From: Cochliopodium minus
Lineage: Eukaryota; Discosea; Himatismenida; Cochliopodiidae
Length of the DNA: 64,000 bases
Reading direction: 5' to 3'
NCBI GenBank assembly: GCA_024220525.1
Contig: JAMYWO010000096.1
Span: forward strand, 1-64,000
Position numbers and translations under genes: made by a program. Each line of letters opens with the position of its first letter. Position 1 is the stretch's first letter. The notes below the pieces were generated by a model. It worked only from the letters and a program-made list of their open reading frames with translations. It searched no databases and was not told the origin of the DNA. Below, piece after piece: positions 1 to 11,767 of this stretch.

Positions 1-77
1 GGGAAATTTTTTTTTCTTTAATATGTGTCTGGACCTTTTAATTCAATCATGAAGGATAATACAAATCTATCCCATAT
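1..77. repeat. 77-bp exact direct repeat, copy 1 (contig start)
   Basis: These bases are identical to 2474-2550, which end exactly at the N at 2551. A perfect match of 77 bases at the start of one contig and the end of another is what a de Bruijn-graph assembler leaves when two neighbouring contigs share a k-mer of 77. I infer that the contig ending at 2550 truly precedes the contig starting at 1. The interrupted channel gene supports this independently, because its first exon is at 1904-2159 and its second at 181-289. Confidence 0.9.
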
Positions 78-180
78 CTATCATTAAATAAAAAAAAATT
101 TTATTTGATCTCCTACTCAAGTTAGATATAAAAATCAACTTTCTCAAACTGTTTTTTTTTCGCTTAATCTTTAAATTTAG

Positions 181-1406
181 TTCTTTCCTTCTTTGAAAGA
201 CCTTCGTGGTGTTATAGAACAGACTGCAACACTGTGAAGAATCCTGAAAAAATAGTGGACGGTACCGAGGCAATTATATATTTTAGTGGGTAAAAACAAA
301 AATAAATTTGAACACAAAAAATTACATATTAAATTGAATAGAAAAAATAAATTGAATAGAGAAAATAAATTAAATAAAAAAATAAATTAAGACTAAAAAA
401 ACTTTTTTTTAAATTAAAAGAATAAAAATAAAAATTAATAAAATAACACAAGATCTAAATTTTTTTTTTTATTATTATAAGGTTTCCTGTCTTAACACCA
501 GAAATAGGGCTTGGGATCGAACTTTTTTGTTTGATTGCTCTGTTCTTCACCAACAGTTTTTTGTCTTTGTTCATATCTGGTTTGAAGGACTTTTTCACCA
601 AACCCGGGTAATTTTTTTTTTTCTGTTTTTTTTTTTTCATTAAAATTTTTCTAGATCTTCATTTCTTGGGTTTGTCATCATCATTGTTTCCATAATGTAA
701 TTTTTTTATTTTTTTATTTTTTTATTTTTTTTTTTTTTTTTTATTTTTTTATTTTTTTATTTTTTTTTTTTTTTTTTATTATTAATTTTTTCTAAAGAGA
801 CATCATTGTGAGCTACTGTGTGGACAGGACATGGAGAGTTTCACACCCTCAGGCCAATACTCATGGTAGTTCTTGACAAACACGCCAAAAACAGCGGAGT
901 ACATCATAAGGTAAAATAAAATTTCATTTTAATTCTTATTAAAATTAAAATTTCATTTTAATTTTCATTAAAATTAAAATTTCATTTAATTTCTATTGTA
1001 ATTAAAATTTCATTTTTAATTACTCATTAAAAATTTTTTTTTTTTTATTTATTTTTTATATTTTTTGATTTTAAATTTTATATTTATATTTTATATTTTA
1101 TTTTTTATTTAATAATTTTTATTTTATTTTTTATTTTATTTAATAAAAAATTTCTTTTTTCGTTTTATTTTTATTCATTATTCGTTTTATTTTATTCATT
1201 ATTTATTTTATTTTATTTTTTTATTTTTTATTTTTTATTTTTTTCTGTTTAGATCTTTACCAAAAATCTTTGAGGTGTTGCTTCTCACTGTGTTTGTGAT
1301 AGGCTTTTTCTTGATGGGTCTTCTGTGGTGCACCAAAATACAATTAAACCTATTCAACGACATCCGTAATTTCAATTTCTTCCGTCAACATCCTGCTCAC
1401 AACTTG
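181..1406 (+). CDS. Two-pore-channel-like cation channel, exons 2-6 (middle part of split gene)
   Basis: Predicted exons are 181-289, 482-607, 655-696, about 788-910 and 1253-1406. Exon 2 begins LSFFERPSWCY, the segment that follows the first membrane helix in two-pore channels. Exon 3 gives helix S2 (GIELFCLIALFF), exon 4 helix S3 (FVIIIVSI), exon 5 an S4-like LRPILMVVLDKHAKN and exon 6 RSLPKIFEVLLLTVFVIGFF, a good S5. Such channels are endolysosomal or vacuolar Na+/Ca2+ channels with two six-helix repeats; here only repeat I before its pore is visible. Exon 5 is not open in one frame: S3, S4 and the S4-S5 linker lie in three frames, so it is either damaged or holds assembly indels. The first exon is at 1904-2159, so the contigs are misordered. 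The remainder beyond 1406 is lost at the N at 1447. Family call moderate; exon chaining good because phases agree. Confidence 0.68.
701..780. repeat. T-rich microsatellite (T7A-like)
   Basis: Runs of T7-9 separated by single A residues repeat for about 80 bases inside the intron between predicted channel exons 4 and 5. This is a low-complexity tract prone to replication and assembly slippage, and it carries no coding signal. Confidence 0.8.
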
Positions 1407-1446
1407 GTAAATAAAATTTTATTTAAGACAATTTTAATCATCAATT

Positions 1447-1447
1447 T
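1447..1447. other. Single N: contig join
   Basis: An isolated ambiguous base lies in the intron after channel exon 6 and before unrelated upstream DNA. Left of it the channel gene is running rightwards. Right of it lies non-coding DNA followed by the start of the same gene at 1904, so the join is not biologically continuous. Confidence 0.8.
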
Positions 1448-1903
1448 NGAAATATATGAATTTACTTGTTAAAAAATTATTTGAATGAAATTGAACTGTA
1501 AAACAAGTTTTCCTTTACAAATCGTAATTTAAATATGATTTTATTTAACCAATAAGGTTTACCCACTCCCTGTTTGTCCATTCATGCAAATCCTAAAAAC
1601 ATTTTCCATTTCAATTTTTTTTTTTTGAATACAAATGGTCATGTTAAAAGAAGTAAAATGAAATTAGCTCAATCTTGATAGTAGATTGGTTTGTTCATTT
1701 CTTTTTGATTAGAGTAAATTTTTTTTCAGTAAAAAATAAATAATTAGAACAATTGGAAATACAAAAAATGTGAATTATGTTCAATTTTTTAAACATATCC
1801 TTTCATCTTTCACCATTTATTAGACCTTTTTTTTTCATTATCTCATTAATTAATAAAAATAAAAAAATATAGTTAAAATATTTAAACTCTCCTATTCATT
1901 TCC
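1448..1903. other. Non-coding stretch upstream of channel exon 1
   Basis: About 455 bases of AT-rich sequence hold no convincing reading frame or RNA gene. By the corrected contig order this is the 5' flank of the two-pore-channel gene and would hold its promoter. I see no recognisable element beyond T and A runs. Confidence 0.5.
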
Positions 1904-2159
1904 ATGCGTAAAGGAGAAGAATTTGAGGTGGATGATATTGAATTGGAAAAGGTTTCCATCAATAAAAAAAAGAATGAAAATAAACAAGAAGAGATTCCGA
2001 CACATCAGCAGATTCAATTGGCATCCTTATTGATCAATGCATCCTTTACTGAAACCAGAATCCCAAGAAAAATGATAGAAGAAAATGCATTTGTATTTTG
2101 GTACAAATTGAAAGTAAATATGTGGCTGATAAGAACAGTCCTTGTTGTTATATTAATGG
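1904..2159 (+). CDS. Two-pore-channel-like cation channel, exon 1 (N terminus)
   Basis: The ATG at 1904 opens an 85-codon exon ending ATG-G at 2159 before a gtaaaa donor. It has an acidic/lysine-rich cytosolic start, a helix QLASLLINASF similar to the N-terminal helix of two-pore channels, then membrane helix S1 (NMWLIRTVLVVILM). The leftover G joins the TT of the exon at 181 to give Val and continues LSFFERPSWCY, exactly the S1 end of this family. The intron would run from 2160 through 2550 and on through 78-180, about 493 bases. Placed after, instead of before, exons 2-6 in this scaffold, it is strong evidence for a contig-order error. No pore or second repeat is present. Confidence 0.68.
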
Positions 2160-2473
2160 GTAAAAAAATATTTTGAAATAATTGAAAAATCAATTAATTG
2201 AATGAAAAAATAATAATGATGATTGACATACATAAAATGATGAATTGGAATATTATCAAAAGATATTATATTATGGTCGATAATTAATCAATATCTATCA
2301 TTTCTTTACCCAATTGGTTTCTTATTTAATTCCTTAATTTAAAAAACTGTATATATATTTAATAAATGGAATGAGAGGTGAAAATATAATTCCTATAAAA
2401 TTTATATAAAACTAAAACGATAAAAGATGGGGTGATAATTCAAAAATATGGGTTGTTTAAAAAATATCATAAG

Positions 2474-2550
2474 GGGAAATTTTTTTTTCTTTAATATGTG
2501 TCTGGACCTTTTAATTCAATCATGAAGGATAATACAAATCTATCCCATAT
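2474..2550. repeat. 77-bp exact direct repeat, copy 2 (contig end)
   Basis: Identical to bases 1-77 and ending flush against the N at 2551. It lies within the predicted first intron of the channel gene. The exact length and position at a contig end argue for an assembly overlap and not a biological duplication. Confidence 0.9.
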
Positions 2551-2551
2551 N
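2551..2551. other. Single N: contig join that truncates a gene
   Basis: The base right of the N starts in the middle of the first coding exon of PA-7TM copy 1, while everything left of it belongs to the channel gene intron. The missing 5' end of copy 1 must lie on another contig. Confidence 0.85.
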
Positions 2552-4377
2552 AAGATCATTACATTTGTTGGATTATTGGGAACAACTGCAAAAGAATTAC
2601 AAGCATGTGACAAGTGATTACAAATCAAACTCAAATTAATTTAAAACCCAAATTTATTTTCGAATGATAATTTTTATTTTTAAAAAAACTTTGTTACAGA
2701 GCTCCACCAACCGCATTTTTGAATGGATCAATTGCAGTTCTTGCTCCTTATGGTATCAAATTCTTATAAACGTAAATAAAAAATTTTAATTATTTTTTCA
2801 ACCAAGGTGGATGTGCAACTGAAAAACATATCAAGGTGAAAGAAATTTGAATTCAAACTAATAAAATAAAGATTAATAAAAATTAATTTCAGGTTGCACA
2901 GTAAGAAAAAATGAAGAAATAATTTTTTTCACTGAATTTTAAAATTTATTTTATAGAGATGCAGGAGCAGTTGCAGTTTTAGTAATTGCAGATCAAGCAT
3001 GGAGGTAAATACTTATTATTTCCTCTTTTTATTATTTACATTATTATTTTACAATAGGGTTTGTAGAACTACTGATCTCTATGAACATGGAAATAATATC
3101 CCTGCAATGTGCATCACAGGAAAAGATTTCACAGATTTGATTGGGTTGGTGATTGCAAATGGTAAAAAAAAAAATTAATGTTTTACTTCAACATCAAAGG
3201 TAATCACATTATTATCCTTCTTTTTCATTCATATCAGGAAGCAAAAATCCACCACAGTAAGAAAATAAATTCCTTTCTTCTGTTTGAAATTTTCGTTCTT
3301 TTTTTTTATTATTTTTGATTTAAAAAGAGCAACAATAGCAATTTTCAATGCAGATCCTGTCGAATATGATACAAGATTGAATCACCGATTGATGGATTGG
3401 GGAACCATCACTTTCTTCATTTACTATATCATCCTTGGAGTATTTACAATTGGAAGAATTGTTGAATTCTACAAAGAAGAAGGATCATCAATGAGTATTC
3501 CAAAGATTTTGCTATTCGTAAATGTATTGGGTAAATTAAAAATTGAACCATTTTTGCTGAATTAATTATTTTTTCTTTGTAAAAAAAAAGGATGTATTTT
3601 TAACGCAATCATTGTTATTGATTTGGAAGGCTATAGAGGATGGTATGTTACCAATCAGTATCAAGTTACTTACCATTATTATCTGGGAACCACTAATTTG
3701 TATCAGTTCATCATTTTTTCTGGTTATATTGGAAGCATATTTGTCAAGTTTTCTCCTTATAAAAAAATTCTCCGTTGGGTCAACATTTCTATCACAGCAC
3801 TTTTATTTGTAAATTTTTTTTAAAAAATTTAACATTGAAAGGGTTCGAAAAAGTAAATTTAATTTGTTAGGTTACATTTACAGTTGCAAATATTGTTTTC
3901 TGTGTTTATGGTTACAAATGGGCAACAACTGCCCAAATTGGTAATGCAATTACGGTTATTATTGCAGTAATAGAAGGAGTGACAGGTTTGTTCTTCTTGT
4001 TTTCGGCCGTGATCCTCATTGCTAGATTAGCTTCGTTTGTTGGAATGAAATCAGGAAACAGAGAACAAAGAAAAAGAAAATATTTGTTTTTGTCTTTGAT
4101 GCTTTTATTTGCCTTTTTAGTTGTTAGTATGGGATTTGCAATCACAGTTGCAATCACTTCTAAAACTGTCCAAAATAACATAGAATCATACATGGCTCTC
4201 TATTTTGCCTTTAATATCAACATCTCTTCTTGGATACTTCTCATGCTCGTGGTTTTCAATACAAGAGATCATACCAAGAAATCTAGTGGAAGCAGTTATA
4301 AAAAGAGTGATGAAGTAAACAAGAACAGTTTTAATACTGATTCTAAACCTACAAAGAGTTATGTTGAAATGAATTGA
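2552..4377 (+). CDS. PA domain-7TM receptor-like protein, copy 1 (5' truncated)
   Basis: First of five tandem paralogues; the start and signal peptide are cut off at the contig join. Predicted exons: 2552-2613, 2700-2752, 2807-2835, 2893-2900, 2957-3004, 3058-3161, 3238-3256, 3328-3530, 3591-3808 and 3871-4377. The N-terminal half reads as a protease-associated (PA) domain: a Cys after LQA, FLNGSIAVLAPYGGC, DAGAVAVLVIADQAW, then NIPAMCITGKDF, matching the usual strand pattern of PA folds. The second half has seven hydrophobic helices and ends in a Ser/Lys-rich tail KSYVEMN. I predict an extracellular PA head, seven membrane spans and a cytosolic tail, a receptor-like topology. No catalytic motif is visible. 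An intron splits helix 4 (LLF | VTF), as in copies 2 and 5. Function unknown. Confidence 0.85.
2893..2900 (+). other. 8-nt microexon of PA-7TM copy 1
   Basis: GTTGCACA is flanked by ag on the left and gtaag on the right, and joins to the next exon to read VAQ before DAGA. Equivalent 8-nt exons occur in the other copies at 5360-5367, 7700-7707, 9998-10005 and 12259-12266, all keeping the frame. Confidence 0.8.
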
Positions 4378-4895
4378 TTTCTCATTTTTATAAATTATTT
4401 TTTCCTTTATAATTTTTTTCCACTTCTTGTAACAACAAATTAAAAAATTTGATTTTCCAAATAAATTTCCTATTGATTTCTTTGATAAGTTAAAATATCT
4501 TGAAATTTACAATATCTTAAAAAGAATTTCAAAAAGTTGAACAAATTTGGGTAGAATTTTGTTTGTGATTTTGGATTTTTTTGTATTTAATTAAAAATAA
4601 ATAAAAGATTATATAAATTTCTTTGATTTTGTACTAATTTTTAATTTTCATTTTTAAAATAGAATGGAATTAAAAAGAAAGTCAAGGAAAAAATGAAATT
4701 GCTTATTTTGATTGTTGTTTTTTTGTGATTTTTTAATTGAATTCATTTGGTGATTATCTTCATATTTTTAATCTCCTTCAAACCACAGTAAATTCGATTC
4801 AAATGGAAAACTTTTCTTTGAGGAAGAGAATAATCTTTAATTTATATTAAAAAAAAATTAAAATTAAAGATATTTGATTAATCTCAACAAAAAAA
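4378..4895. other. Intergenic spacer between PA-7TM copies 1 and 2
   Basis: About 520 bases of AT-rich DNA with no reading frame of note. It should hold the 3' end signal of copy 1 and the promoter of copy 2. No repeat or RNA gene is evident. Confidence 0.5.
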
Positions 4896-6884
4896 ATGAA
4901 TGGGAGGAAGATATTAATTTTGATTTGTATGATATTGAGTATCAATGCTTTGGATGTTTTGCTTGAAAATGGAACAACAAAACACTATTATACACAACCT
5001 TTCTTTGGAAACAAATCACCAATTGTAAACGGAAAGATCATTACATTTATTGGATTATTGGGAACAACTGCAAAAGAATTACAAGCATGTGACAAGTAAT
5101 TACAAATCAAACTCAAATTAATTTCCGATCAATAATTTTATTTTTTTTAAAAAGAGCTCCACCAACCGCATTTTTGAATGGTTCAATTGCAGTTCTTGCT
5201 CCTTATGGTATCAAATTTTAAACGTTTAAAATATTTAATTATTAATCTACTTTAACAATACTAAGGTGGATGTGCAACTGAAAAACATATCAAGGTAAAA
5301 GAAAAATTTGAATAATTAGATTAAAGAAGCTCAAATAATGATTCAATATTTAATTCCAGGTTGCGCAGTAAGAATGAAAATATAAGAAATTTTATCTTTT
5401 CACTGAATTATTAAATTTATTTTATAGAGATGCAGGAGCAATTGCAGTTTTAGTAATTGCAGATCAAGCATGGAGGTAAATCACTTTTTATTTCCTCTTT
5501 TTATAATTTTTCTTAATTCCTCTTTATAATAAAGGCTTTGCAGAACAACTGATGTCTATGAACATGGAAATACAATCCCTGCAATGTGCATCACAGGAAA
5601 AGATTTCACAAATTTGATTGGGTTGGTAATTGCAAATGGTAAGAAAATTATTAATACCCCTTTGTGAGGAACTTGATCTAACAAAAAAGTTCCTTCTTTG
5701 AATAATATGTTATCTTATTATAATCACATTTCATTTAATAAAGGAAGCAAAAATCCGCCACAGTAAAAAAAAAAATTCAGAAAATCCACTTTTCAAAATA
5801 TGAATTTATTTATATTATTTATAAAAGAGCAACAATAGCAATTTTTAATGCAGATCCTGTTGAATATGATACACGATTGAATCACCGATTGATGGATTGG
5901 GGAACCATCACTTTCTTTATTTACTATATCATCCTGGGAGTATTTTCTGTCGCGAGAATCATCCAATTCTACAAAGAAGAAGGAGCATCTATGAGTGTTC
6001 CAAAGATTCTGCTCTATGTAAATGTATTAGGTAAATAAAAAATAAGCTGATTTTTTATGAATTAAACTTTTTCTAATTATTTACTTTGTAAAAAAAAGGT
6101 TGCATTTTTAATGCAATCATTGTGATTGATTTAGAAGGATACAGAGGATGGTATGTCACCAATCAGTATCAAGTTACCTACCATTATTATCTGGGAACAA
6201 CATTGTTGTATCAGTTCATTATTTTTTCTGGTTATATTGGAAATATTTTAGCCAAGTTTTCTCAACACAAAAAAATTCTCCGTTTGGTCAACATCTTTAT
6301 CACAGCACTTTTATTTGTAAATTTTTTTAAAAAAAAATTAACATTTTAAAGTATTAAAATAATGTCTTTTAATTTATTAGGTTACATTTACAGTTGCAAA
6401 CATTGTTTTCTGTGTTTATGGTTACAAATGGGCAACAACTGCCCAAATTGGTAATGCAATTACAGTTATTATTGCAGTAATCGAAGGAGCAACAGCATTG
6501 TTTTTCTTATTTTGCGCTGTGATCCTCGTTGCCAGATTAGCTTCGTTTGTTGGAATGAAATCAGGAAATAGAGAACAAAGAAAAAGAAAATATTTGTTTT
6601 TGTCTTTGATGCTTTTGCTTGCCTTTTTAATTGTGAGTCTTGGTTTTTCAGTAACAGTGGCTATCTCATCTAAAAAAGTTCAAAACAACATAGAATCATA
6701 TATGGCCGTCTATTTTGTTTTCAATATCAACATTTCTTCTTGGTTGCTAATCATGCTTTTGGTTTTCAATCCAAGAGATCATACCAAGAAATCAAGTGGA
6801 AGCAGTCATAAAAAGAGTGATGAAGTGAACAAAAGTTTTAACTCTGATTCTAAACCAACAAAGAGTTATGTTGAAATGAACTGA
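4896..6884 (+). CDS. PA domain-7TM receptor-like protein, copy 2
   Basis: Complete gene. The start at 4896 gives a signal peptide (MNGRKILILICMILSINA) followed by DVLLENGTTKHYYTQPFFGN, the conserved mature start of the family. Exon 1 is 4896-5095, the second exon starts at 5155, and the 8-nt exon is 5360-5367. The PA half belongs with copies 1 and 3 (DQAW, LYEHGN, TGKDF). Seven hydrophobic segments follow, with helix 4 split by an intron after LLF near 6318, and the tail ends PTKSYVEMN. About 460 residues once spliced. The signal peptide differs from the MWSKIILIS start of copies 3-5. Likely a plasma-membrane or endolysosomal receptor-like protein; ligand and partners unknown. Confidence 0.85.
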
Positions 6885-7229
6885 GTTGCTTTTCTTTAAA
6901 AAAAACAATTTTTTCCTTTTCTTTTTTCCATTTCTTGTAACTACAATTAAAAAATTTTAGATTTTTGAAATGGATTTTTTCCGATTATTTGAATTTATAT
7001 TTTATTTTTTTTTTGAAGATTTTTAAATATTATTAAATTCTTTTACTGTGGTTAAAAAAAAAACTAAAGAAAAATGTATTGAAAATAACCAAACCACACC
7101 AAACCACATCCTTATTCTTAAAACTTGATTTATTCCTAAGATCAAATTAATTAAAAATATAAAAAATTAAAAATAAAATTCAGAATCCTCATTTTTATAA
7201 TTCAATTCGATCCAACTATAAAAAATAAA
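6885..7229. other. Intergenic spacer between PA-7TM copies 2 and 3
   Basis: About 345 bases, AT-rich, no reading frame. A short AAACCACA motif repeats near 7090-7110; I assign it no function. Confidence 0.45.
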
Positions 7230-9148
7230 ATGTGGAGCAAAATTATCCTTATTTCAATGTTCTTTGTGGCTATTACTTCGATTGATGTTTTGCTCGAAAA
7301 TGGAACGACAAAACACTATTATACACAACCTTTCTTTGGAAACAAATTACCAATTGTTAACGGAAAGATCATTACATTTGTTGGATTATTGGGAACAACT
7401 GCAAAAGAATTACAAGCATGTGACAAGTGATTACAAATCAATATCAAATTAATTTCCGCAAAATAATTTTTAATTTTAAAAATTTTTTAAAAAGAGCTCC
7501 ACCAACCGCATTTTTGAATGGTTCAATTGCAGTTCTTGCACCATATGGTATCTAATTTTTATATAAACGTAAAAAAAATTTAATTATTTATCTTTTGCTT
7601 TACTCAGGTGGATGTTCGACCGAAAAACATATCAAGGTAAAAGAAATTCAACCAATTTTGATTAAAGAAGCCAATTATTGATTCAATAATTAATTCCAGG
7701 TTGCACAGTAAGAAAAAATGAAGAATTTTTTATTTACACTGAATTATTAAATTTATTTTAGAGATGCAGGAGCAATTGCAGTTTTGGTAATAGCAGATCA
7801 GGCATGGAAGTAAATTCTTTCTTATTTTTAAAATTTATCTTAATCTCTTTTATAATAGGGTTTGCAGAACAACTGATCTCTATGAACATGGAAATACAAT
7901 CCCTGCAATGTGCATCACAGGAAAAGATTTCACAAATTTGATTGGTATCATCATAGCAAATGGTAAAAAAAATAATTAATACCCCTTTGTGAGGAACTTG
8001 ATATATATACCTCTTACAAAAAAGTTCCTCTTTAAATAATTTGTTTTCTTATATTTATCACATTTCATTTCATAAAGGAAGCAAAAATCCTCCACAGTAA
8101 AAAAATTCAAAAAATCCACTTTTCAAATATGAATTTATTTATATTATTTAAAAAAGGGCAACAATAGCAATTTTCAATGCAGATCCTGTTGAATATGATT
8201 CAAGATTGAATCACCGATTGATGGATTGGGGAACCATCACTTTCTTTATTTACTATATCATCCTTGGGGTATTTTCTGTTGCGAGAATCATTCAATTCTA
8301 CAAAGAAGAAGGATCATCAATGAGTGTTCCCAAGATTTTGCTATTCGTAAATGTATTAGGTAAATGAAAAATCAAGCCATTTTTGCTGAATTAATTTTTT
8401 TTCTTTCTTTTTGGTAAAAAAAGGATGTATTTTTAACGCAATCATTGTTATTGATATGGAAGGATACAGAGGATGGTATGTCACTAATCAGTATCAAACC
8501 ACATACCATTATTTCTTGGGAACAACATTGTTGTATCAGTTCATCATTTTTTCTGGTTATATTGGAAATATTTTAGCCAAGTTTTCTCCTTATAAAAAAA
8601 TTCTCCGAATGATCAATCTTTTTATGGCTGGTCTTTTATTTGTGACATTTACAGTTGCAAACATTGTTTTTTGTGTTTACGGTTACAAATGGGCCACAAC
8701 TGCCGCGATTGGTAATGGTATTACAGTTATTATTGCAGCAATAGAAGGAGTAGCAGCATTGTTTTTCTTGTTTTCCGCTGTTATTCTCGTTTCTAGATTA
8801 GCTTCGTTTGTTGGAATGAAATCAGGAAACAGAGAACAAAGAAAAAAAAGATATACCTTCTTATCTTTCATGCTTTTATTTGCCTTTTTAATTGTGAGTC
8901 TTGGATTTGCTGTTACTGTAGCCATAACCGCTAAAAGTGTTCAAGCAAGCATAGAGTCATACATGGCTGTTTATTATGTTTTCAACATCAACATCTCTTC
9001 TTGGTTACTTCTCATTCTTTTGGTTTTCAATCCAAGAGATCATAACAAAAAATCAAGTGGAAGCAGTTATAAGAAAAGTGATGAAGTTAACAAGAATAGT
9101 TTTAATTCCGATTCTAAACCTACAAAGAGTTATGTTGAAATGAACTGA
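7230..9148 (+). CDS. PA domain-7TM receptor-like protein, copy 3
   Basis: Complete. The start at 7230 gives the signal peptide MWSKIILISMFFVAITSI. Exon 1 ends at 7426 and the 8-nt exon is 7700-7707. The last exon, about 8424-9148, is unbroken from CIFNAIIVIDM to the stop: the intron that splits helix 4 in copies 1, 2 and 5 is absent. Helices read in order: IIYYIILGVFSVARII-type span, LFVNVLGCIFNAIIVI, YQFIIFSGYIGNILA, GLLFVTFTVANIVFCVYGY, GITVIIAAIEGVAALFFLF, LSFMLLFAFLIVSLGFAVTV, and NINISSWLLLILLVFN. The tail is RDHNKK then Ser/Lys-rich to KSYVEMN. PA half closest to copies 1 and 2. Role inferred as membrane receptor-like only from topology. Confidence 0.87.
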
Positions 9149-9521
9149 TTCTTTTTTCTTCCTCCTTTTTCTTTTTCCTTTTCTTGTAACAACAAATTAA
9201 AAAAATCTTAGATTTTCAAATTTACCTTCAATTTCCGTAACCCCCTTTCAACAAACCATTTTAGGATATTTAAAATAATTAATATTTTTTTAAAGATTTT
9301 TAATTTTTATTAATTTTTAAAATTTTAAAGTATCAAATCCAACTATAGTGATGTTATTTTTTCGAAACTACAAACAATTAATTCACCTTTTAAAAGAAAA
9401 ATTACGGGATTTTTTAGGAACTTACTAACATTTATAAAAAAAATAAATAAAATTAAGATATATATTAAATCTTCATTTTTTATATTTTCTGCAAAGAAAT
9501 TCTCGCTTCAATAAAAATAAA
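9149..9521. other. Intergenic spacer between PA-7TM copies 3 and 4
   Basis: About 370 bases, AT-rich, with no coding sequence. The region just before the ATG of copy 4 should contain its promoter, but no known motif stands out. Confidence 0.45.
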
Positions 9522-11440
9522 ATGTGGAGCAAAATTATCCTTATTTCAATGTTCTTTATGGCTATTACTTCGATTGAAGTATTGCTTGAAAATGGAACAA
9601 CAAAACACTATTATACACAACCTTTTTTTGGAAACAAATCACCAATCATAAATGGAAAGATAATAAGTTATATTGGTTTATTGGGAACAACTGCAAAAGA
9701 ATTACAAGCGTGTGACAAGTAATGAAGAATTTTTTTTTCAACTATATTAATTTCCTCCTTTGTGAACAATCTCAAATTTAATTATTTAGAGCACCACCAA
9801 CTGCATTTTTGAATCAATCTATTGCAGTTCTTGCTCCTTATGGTATAATTCACAAATTAATTATCCCACGTTTTAAATTAAATCCCCTCTCTTTTTTTAT
9901 CTTTACTTAGGTGGTTGTTCAATAGAAAGACATATAGAGGTTAAAAAAAAGAAAATAGGTTTCACATTTGAATAGATTGATTTATTTTACTCAATAGGTT
10001 GCACAGTAAGAAAATTTTGTTTTTAAAAGAAATTTTTTCTTAATTATTCTTCCTCTCAATTAGGAATGCAGGGGCAGTTGCTGTTATTGTGATCGCAGAT
10101 CCAACATGGAAGTAAAAATATCTTCATTTCATTTCATAAATTTTTGAATAATTGTTTCTCTTTTTTCAATAGAAATTGTAGGACAACAGATCTTTATGAT
10201 GATAACAATAATATACCTGCTGTTTGTATCACAGGAGCTGATTTTACGGATTTGATCAAAATTATAATTGCGAATGGTAACAAAATCTTTTTTATTTCAT
10301 TTTAACCTGATTTAATTAATTTCAACCAAATTAATTGATAATTCTTTTTTTCATATTAGGAAGCAAAAATCCACCACAGTAAGGATATAATAATTTTTTC
10401 TGAAATTTTCATTTTTTTATTATATTTTTGATTTAAAATAGGGCAACAATAGCAATTTTCAATGCAGATCCTGTTGAATATGATTCAAGATTGAATCACC
10501 GATTGATGGATTGGGGAACCATAACTTTCTTTATTTACTATATCATCCTTGGAGTATTTTCTGTTGCGAGAATCATTCAATTCTACAAAGAAGAAGGAGC
10601 ATCAATGAGTGTTCCAAAGATTCTGCTTTTTGTAAATGTATTAGGTAAATAAAAAAAATGAACCTATTTTTTCTAAATTAATTATTTTTATTTTGTTATT
10701 TTTAAAATAAAGGATGTATTTTTAACGCAATCATTGTTATTGATATGGAAGGTTATAGAGGATGGTATGTCACCATACAGTACAAGACCACTTACTATTA
10801 TTTCTTGGGAACAACATTGTTGTATCAGTTCATCATTTTTTCAGGTTATATTGCAAATATTTTGGTCAGGTTTTCTCCTCACAAAAAAATACTCCGTTGG
10901 GTTAATCTTTTTATCACAGCACTTTTGTTTGTGACATTTACAGTTGCAAACATTGTTTTCTGTGTTTATGGTTACAGATGGGCAACAACGGCTGAAATTG
11001 GTAATGCAATAACGATTATAATTGCGGTAATAGAAGGAGTGACAGCATTGTTCTTCTTGTTTTCTGCTACCATTTTAGTTGTGAGATTGGCCTCGTTTGT
11101 TGGAATGAAATCAGGAAATAGAGAACAAAGAAAAAGAAAATATACCTTCTTATCTTTCATGTTGTTCTTGGCATTTTTTACTGTGAGTCTTGGTTTTTCA
11201 GTAACAGTGGCTATCACTTCTAAAAAAGTTCAAAACAACATAGAGTCATACATGGCCGTTTATTTCGTTTTCAATATCAACATCTCTACTTGGTTACTAA
11301 TCATGCTTTTGGTTTTCAATCCAAGAGATCACACCAAAAAATCAAGTGGAAGCAGTTATAATAACAAGAAAAGTGATGAAATTAACAAAAGTTTCAACAC
11401 TGATTCTAAACCTACAAAGAGTTATGTTGAAATGAATTGA
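9522..11440 (+). CDS. PA domain-7TM receptor-like protein, copy 4 (mosaic)
   Basis: Complete. The signal peptide MWSKIILISMFFMAITSI is identical to that of copy 5. The PA half carries copy 5-type changes (FLNQSIAVLAPYGGCS, ERHIEVAQNAGAVAV, DPTWKNC, LYDDNNN, TGADFTDLIKIIIANG), whereas from ATIAIFNADPVEYD onward the membrane half matches copies 1-3. The change-over falls near the short GSKNPPQ exon (about 10360-10440). Like copy 3 it lacks the intron in helix 4. The 8-nt exon is 9998-10005. The tail contains an extra Asn pair (SSYNNKKSDE). The pattern suggests gene conversion or unequal crossing-over between tandem paralogues. Confidence 0.86.
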
Positions 11441-11767
11441 GTTGCTTTTCTTTTTATTTATTTTCCTTACTGTAACTATTAAATAATTGGATTTTTCAAC
11501 TTGATTCATCTTTTCTTTATTGAATCAATCATCAAACTGTAGGATATTATTTATATTCATTTTTTAATTATATTATTTGAAGATTAAATTTTATTCACCA
11601 AAGTATTGTCCTCATTCAATCTTCAACAGTAAATTTAGAACAATAAACTCCATTTTAAGTTATCCAAACAAAAAACAATAACATTTTCATTTCGATCATA
11701 TAAAATAACAAAAAAAATAAAATCAAAGAAGAATCCTCAATCCATCCTCAAAGAAATTCAATTTGGC
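11441..11767. other. Intergenic spacer between PA-7TM copies 4 and 5
   Basis: About 330 AT-rich bases without a reading frame; presumed 3' end of copy 4 and promoter of copy 5. Confidence 0.45.

Noticed and set aside
67-273. Minus-strand open frame of 68 codons near the left edge
   Set aside because: It is the antisense of channel exon 2 (181-289) plus intron; the plus strand carries the conserved LSFFERPSWCY.
701-780. T-rich array considered as a CRISPR or regulatory repeat
   Set aside because: Simple microsatellite without spacers, inside an intron.
1-2550. 77-bp repeat interpreted as terminal repeats of a mobile element
   Set aside because: Its exact k-mer-like length, its position flush with contig ends, and the gene continuity argue for an assembly overlap. 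No transposase or integrase frame lies between.
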